From Mactra quadrangularis (Eukaryota; Mollusca; Bivalvia; Venerida; Mactridae), in the NCBI GenBank assembly GCA_025267735.1, contig CM046294.1:31899222-31963221 (forward strand): DNA of 64,000 nucleotides, read 5' to 3'. Both the position numbers and the translations under genes were made by a program. Of the stretch, positions 59,936 to 64,000 are shown in pieces. A model generated the notes under the pieces. That model saw only the letters and a program-made list of their open reading frames with translations. It searched no databases and was not told the origin of the DNA. Within the stretch, counting starts at the first letter, position 1; every line of letters starts with the position of its first letter.

Positions 59936-60858
59936 TAAAACGAAAACACTTTTTTTCTAACTTTGTATTTTTTACTTGATGGCATCTGTGATATTTCTCT
60001 CCTCACTTAGTTTAGAAACTCCATTAATTGTCTACATAAACTATTTCCTGAAGTCATTAAGTATGAGACTCTATAAAAAAAGACCCTAGAAGTCAATTAG
60101 TATTATTGCGTGGGCATAAATAGTTATCATAGAATTGTATTAGATTTTATATTGTCTCTATAAAGTCTATGCTATATAAGAACTTTTCGTTCATTTCTAA
60201 CCTTCTCAGACTGATTTATCGTTAAATAATTGTCTCCTGGTAGATATGTGATCTTGAGTGACTGTTTTAGTACATATATGGTTTAGGCTAGAATGAAAGC
60301 ATATTCATGTGGAAATGTGGTCCCAACTGTGAGTCAGTGATCTTGAGTGACTCTTTTACTCTAACTATTATACATATATAGTTTAGGCTAGAATGTAAGC
60401 ATATTCGTGTGGAAATGTGGTCCCAGCTGTGAGTCAGTAGATTGAAGCCCAAGTGTTTCTGAAACGAACCGGCATTGTCGTTTTGTTCAGCGACTTTGTC
60501 GAGAGCATTTTTCTTTGTATGCAAGATCGCCTTTGAAAAATTTCTTTGTTGAATAGTTTTGACAAATTATCTCCCTTTACTAAAATTGAATGTTTTTGTG
60601 AATTTTCTTCTTTTTCTGTCATGTTTAGAATTGTGATACGTTTTGATTATCTAAAACTATGTAGTATTTAGCCTTTTTAACTATTTATTTAGAACTTTAA
60701 GTGAAACCCATACCTTTGTTTTATTATTTTAAATCTAGTTATAGCATTGAGTTAGGTCAGCTAAGGAAATGTGTAAATTACCTCCCTTTTTGAAAATTAA
60801 CTTGTTTTACCTTCCGGATTGGAAATGGACTGTTCTGTAAAATTGACTCGTCCAATAG

Positions 60859-60866
60859 TATATAAA
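60859..60866 (+). promoter_or_regulatory. TATA box of the presumed LTR
   Basis: tatataaa follows ccaat by a few bases, about 400 bp into the presumed LTR, which suits a U3 promoter. Use is inferred. Confidence 0.4.
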
Positions 60867-60999
60867 TGCGTGTTGGCTTCATTAGGTAGCAGAAAGTTGG
60901 TGACTGCTCGTGGTGAGGGTTGGAATGGAAGATAGTCGCGGGTCTACTGTTTAATTGTAGACGCCCGGAGCAAGATGTGTGCATCCACTGTTCATACAA

Positions 61000-61910
61000 C
61001 AGAACATCATAGCGATTTGTATGTTGTTCGATGTGGAAGCACCTTCTTGCTCGTGTCGTTGATGGCAGAATCTGCGGGGTAAATCGTGGTTCCTGGGTAT
61101 TCCCTTGTTAACGTGCCCGAGGTATCGTCGCCGATGCTTGGTAAGCTGGGCATGAGTTTTCTGCTGTACTGACAACTGATCATCATTGCGATTTGTAGGT
61201 TGTCTCTAAGGTAGAGACGCGCTTTTGCACGCCGACTTTGGTGGCAGAACCTGCGGGGTAAATCGTGCTAGATCTTGGAGTATCTCTTGTTATCGTTCCC
61301 GAGGTTGTCTTAGAAGATAGACTGTTGAAGCTCCAATGATCGAGGTTTTGTTTCTGCTCCGGGTCGTCCTTATGGTATAGGAGTGTTTGGACTATTGGTC
61401 TGTTGGTTCCAAGCAATAGTCCATGACCCGAGATGGTGTTTCGGGATTGGTTTCTGCTTTGCTTTTGCTCCGAGTTGTGCCTGGAACATCGATTCGTCCG
61501 GCTCGGGGTCTGTGGTTTCAAGCAAGGTATAACCCGAGGTTTTGTTCGGGGTTTTAGTTTTAGTTTTGGTTTTGCTTTAGTTCCGAGTTGTCCCTGAGAC
61601 ATTGGCTTGTCCGGACTCGGGATTTGTTGGTTTCAACATACGTTTTATAACCCGAGACTGTGTTCGGAGTTTTAGTTTTGGTTTTGCTTTAGTTCCGAGT
61701 TGTTCCTGAGACATTGGCTTGTCCGGACTCGGGGTCTGTTAGTTTCAACATACGTTTTAGAACCCGAGGTTGTGTTCGGAGTTTTAGTTTTGGTTTTGCT
61801 TTAGTTCCGAGTTGTGCCCGGAACATTGGATTGTCCGGACTCGGGGTCTGTTGGTTTCAACATTTGTTTTATAACCCGAGGTTGTGTTCGGAGTTATAGT
61901 TTTGTTAAAC
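61000..61910 (+). repeat. Tandem repeats inside the presumed LTR
   Basis: First come two copies of about 176 bp (gcgatttgta ... ggcagaatctgcggggtaaatcgt, starting near 61,012 and 61,188). Then come at least four copies of a 112-bp unit marked by ccggactcgg at 61,611, 61,723 and 61,835 and by a variant at 61,498. Each carries aacccgag, gttcggagttttagttttgg and ttccgagttgt. The long minus-strand Lys/Pro-rich frame here is a product of the repeat. Confidence 0.85.
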
Positions 61911-62939
61911 GCTTTTGTCTCTGCTCCAGACTGTGTCTGGAATATTAAGTTTGTACATTTTGTTTTATACTGTAGTTTTATTCTGTCGTGTCTATAACTT
62001 TTGTTGTTTCTTTTTGGTTTTCATTCTGAGGTATTGTCTCAGGAGTGTATTTTTGTTTATACTTTGTGCCTGTACATATTACTATACGCTTTTATTTTAG
62101 TTGTTTTCTAATCATATAAGCCAAATAGCTTGAGAAAAATCTAACTATATATATATTTCACATCGTTGTTAACCCCGGGACACGAGTCAGTGTCCTGGGA
62201 TTGTCTCGTCTCTGTCCCTACAGCAAGCTCTGACACCTAGTCAGTCGGTGTTAAGACGAGCATCGACTTTAAACACGTACGCGAGCGCCGGCTTGACGGT
62301 CGAGCGCCCAGCGGACACGTTACATTTCTTGCTGTAGCCAGATTGAACATATCTCCCATTAATCATTCTTGTGCTGTTTTAAACTGTTTCATACATTCAT
62401 CACATGTTCTGCCATTTTGACAAATATTGTTGGTCGACGCGCCAAAGAGTTAGCCCCTCCAGGGGGTTGACTAAACGGAAGCTGAATGTGTAAACAGATA
62501 ACATCAACCTTATATAGATGCTCAGGAAAACTAAGATTATCGTACTCTGTAAAGCATTGAAATTCAAAAGTCGACAAAATTCCACCTCTTTGCCCTTATG
62601 GAAAATTTTGGACCGTCCTGAAAAGTCATTCGCCCCAATAAAGAATTGCATATCGTATTAATTAGCAGTTGTAGAGTGTTGCACATCACACTCAATTTGT
62701 AAGTAGGCATTCTGGACGAATGATAACATTTTTATTGTTTGCCCGAAGATTTTTTTATTCTTATTAAGCTTGTCATTGTGACCATTACAGAGTATTACGT
62801 ATTTAAGAAACTATTGTAAGATAGTTTATAACATACCAGACGTCAGTGTACTAAATACTATGGTATAGACATTATTTTCAGTAAAGACAACATTGATTAT
62901 TACTGACCGTCTTCCAGCACAATAACCTCTCAAAATAGT

Positions 62940-63476
62940 CAATCTGGGGTGAATTGTCCCCTCGTTTTAGCCCTAATCAGCCCCATTTAACCTTATAGAC
63001 GTATTTGGAGGAAATTTCGGGCATAAACCGGCAGTTTACCATTAATCGCGCCTGTCCGTATAGGGACTATAATATCATGCGGGTCAGAAAAAGGGCCCAC
63101 AATTATGTTGTGTTAGTGTTTCTTTTCCATTGAGTATGTTATGGTTCCAATCTATATTTTGTATGTTGTGTATTTTTCTTTAAATCGTGATAAACAGGGA
63201 ACACAACATAATGGTCTCTTGAAATCATATAATAAAACTACAACCAAACATAATGGATAACCACGCAATAACACGTTTAGTACACATGATGTATTGACTT
63301 TCAAACTATGGGACAGTTACGGCGTTCCATAGAAAAGTCCAGGAAAACTTATAAATATGAGTTGTCGACCGTTAAGAACTGACAAAATGATAGATGGCGT
63401 GAACTCTAAATAAATAAACAAAAAACATTATTGGCATGTTAGCCAGGCGGTGTAACTAACTAAATCATTTTGACAA
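62940..63476. other. Sequence right of the D array
   Basis: Array similarity stops near 62,940. The following 530 bp have no match in the window and no credible gene. A 13-bp perfect inverted repeat, attatgttgtgtt (63,102-63,114) and aacacaacataat (63,200-63,212), is separated by 85 bp. A SINE-tail-like word (agttgtcgacc) occurs near 63,361. Confidence 0.5.
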
Positions 63477-63484
63477 ATGGTAAT

Positions 63485-63975
63485 ATGGTGGCTTATTTCT
63501 GCCATCAGATAACCACTTAACTAACTAGTTAATTAAGAGGTTAACTAGTGATGGTAACTAGTCAACCTCTTAAGTTAATTAAGTTAAGTGGTTAACTCGT
63601 TACCTAACTAGTTAACCTCTTAATTAACTAGTTAGTTAAGTGGTTAACTTGTTACCGTAATTTCTTGTATAACTAGTTAACCTGTTCATCGTTATAGAAC
63701 TTGTGGCTCAACCCGATTGCCGTATATACATATAGTTATCTGTTATTATTATATTTGTTGTATTTCTGTAATTGTAAATATGTATTACGGGCAATAAAAT
63801 AAGTTTAAACTAAAAACCTGTTCATCAACTAGTTAGTTTAGTGGTTAACTAGTTACGATAACTAGTTAACCACTTAACTTAATAACTTTTAAAGGTTAAC
63901 TAGTACCGTAACCAATTAACCTCTTAATTAACTAGTTAGTTATGTGGTTATCTGTTGGCAGAAATATTCCACCAT
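63485..63975. mobile_element. Fold-back element (MITE-like), 491 bp
   Basis: The two ends are inverted copies matching at 56 of the first 60 positions, starting atggtgg and including tatttctgcca, cagataaccac and taactaactagttaattaag. An 8-bp direct repeat, atggtaat, flanks it (63,477-63,484 and 63,976-63,983), the target size of hAT-type elements. The interior is a dense array of ggttaactagttac words in both orientations. No coding capacity. The interior is broken by a separate small insertion. Confidence 0.85.
63691..63814 (+). mobile_element. LINE 3'-tail insertion nested in the fold-back element
   Basis: A 124-bp stretch unlike its surroundings, ending attacgggcaataaaataag plus an A-rich end. 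It is flanked by perfect 12-bp copies of aacctgttcatc (63,679-63,690 and 63,815-63,826). This is the signature of a severely 5'-truncated non-LTR retrotransposon copy. The 3' ending with aataaa resembles molluscan LINE tails. Confidence 0.75.
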
Positions 63976-64000
63976 ATGGTAATAATTAAAATAAATAAAC

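Larger units (their letters stand above)
60460..62324 (+). mobile_element. Probable solo LTR, 1,865 bp
   Basis: Starts TGAAACG and ends GTTACA, giving the TG...CA ends of LTRs, with a 4-bp direct repeat tttc on both sides (60,456-60,459 and 62,325-62,328). Removing it restores aagtgtttcttgctgtagcc, which D1 and D3 have uninterrupted (near 34,425 and 47,140). Base composition is clearly GC-richer than the host unit. A TATA box with a CCAAT-like word lies at 60,852-60,866. No coding region or second copy is present, hence solo. A long non-autonomous element of another class cannot be excluded. Confidence 0.6.
52250..62940. repeat. Tandem unit D4 of the right array
   Basis: The last and longest unit. 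It keeps the D landmark order from aatttcatagttcattagaacc to the block gaccgtcttccagcac near 62,905. Added to it are a local duplication with an insert (55,320-57,910), a SINE (57,573-57,876) and a probable solo LTR (60,460-62,324). The relic open frame is unreadable here (around 59,190-59,300). The word gtgagtcagt with its neighbours is duplicated at 60,285-60,445. Nothing gene-like is seen at 52,600-54,900 or 58,300-59,500. Confidence 0.8.

Noticed and set aside
61183..61602. 139-codon Lys/Pro/Thr-rich minus-strand frame
   Set aside because: It lies in the 112-bp tandem repeat of the presumed LTR; its composition follows the repeat.

Overview
The window reads as non-coding, AT-rich nuclear DNA from an animal, most likely a mollusc and probably a bivalve. 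This rests on the kinds of repeat present: tRNA-headed SINEs with a common 3' tail, a decayed LINE, a mariner relic and an intact hAT element. That is a judgement from repeat style, not a species identification. In 64 kb the only long intact reading frame is a transposase (minus strand, 47,924-50,218). No complete multi-exon host gene can be modelled from sequence alone.

Two large tandem arrays fill the window. The left array (1 to about 28,260) holds three head-to-tail units: A (1-8,575), B (11,416-19,225) and C (19,255-28,260). About 2.8 kb containing a dead LINE fragment separates A from B. Every left unit carries, on the minus strand, an indel-free 47-codon open frame for a Thr/Ser-rich stalk, one transmembrane helix and a four-residue basic tail. 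Each frame is followed by an AATAAA signal. Substitutions among the three copies are mostly synonymous, so this is the best candidate host coding sequence: either the last exon of a triplicated membrane-protein gene or a micro-protein gene. Upstream (at higher coordinates) each unit also has a conserved TATA-like/CRE-like motif pair, and an AT-rich 28-bp minisatellite lies in the probable intron. At one locus near the unit start, A has amplified a 28-bp unit while B and C amplified a neighbouring 54-bp unit.

The right array (about 28,730-62,940) holds four units, D1-D4, of an unrelated 8-10 kb sequence. D2 and D3 are joined by a deletion that removed the tail of one and the head of the next. 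D1, D2 and D3 carry a relic open frame that looks protein-like but shows no sign of constraint.

Because the units are paralogous, they supply empty sites that define many insertions precisely. These are a 1.45-kb mariner relic in A; a 515-bp palindromic insert inside C's minisatellite; SINEs in B, D1 and D4; a complete 2.87-kb hAT element with 16-bp perfect inverted ends in D3; and a 1.87-kb probable solo LTR in D4. The right edge holds a 491-bp fold-back element with 60-bp inverted ends, itself interrupted by a 124-bp LINE 3' tail with a 12-bp target duplication.
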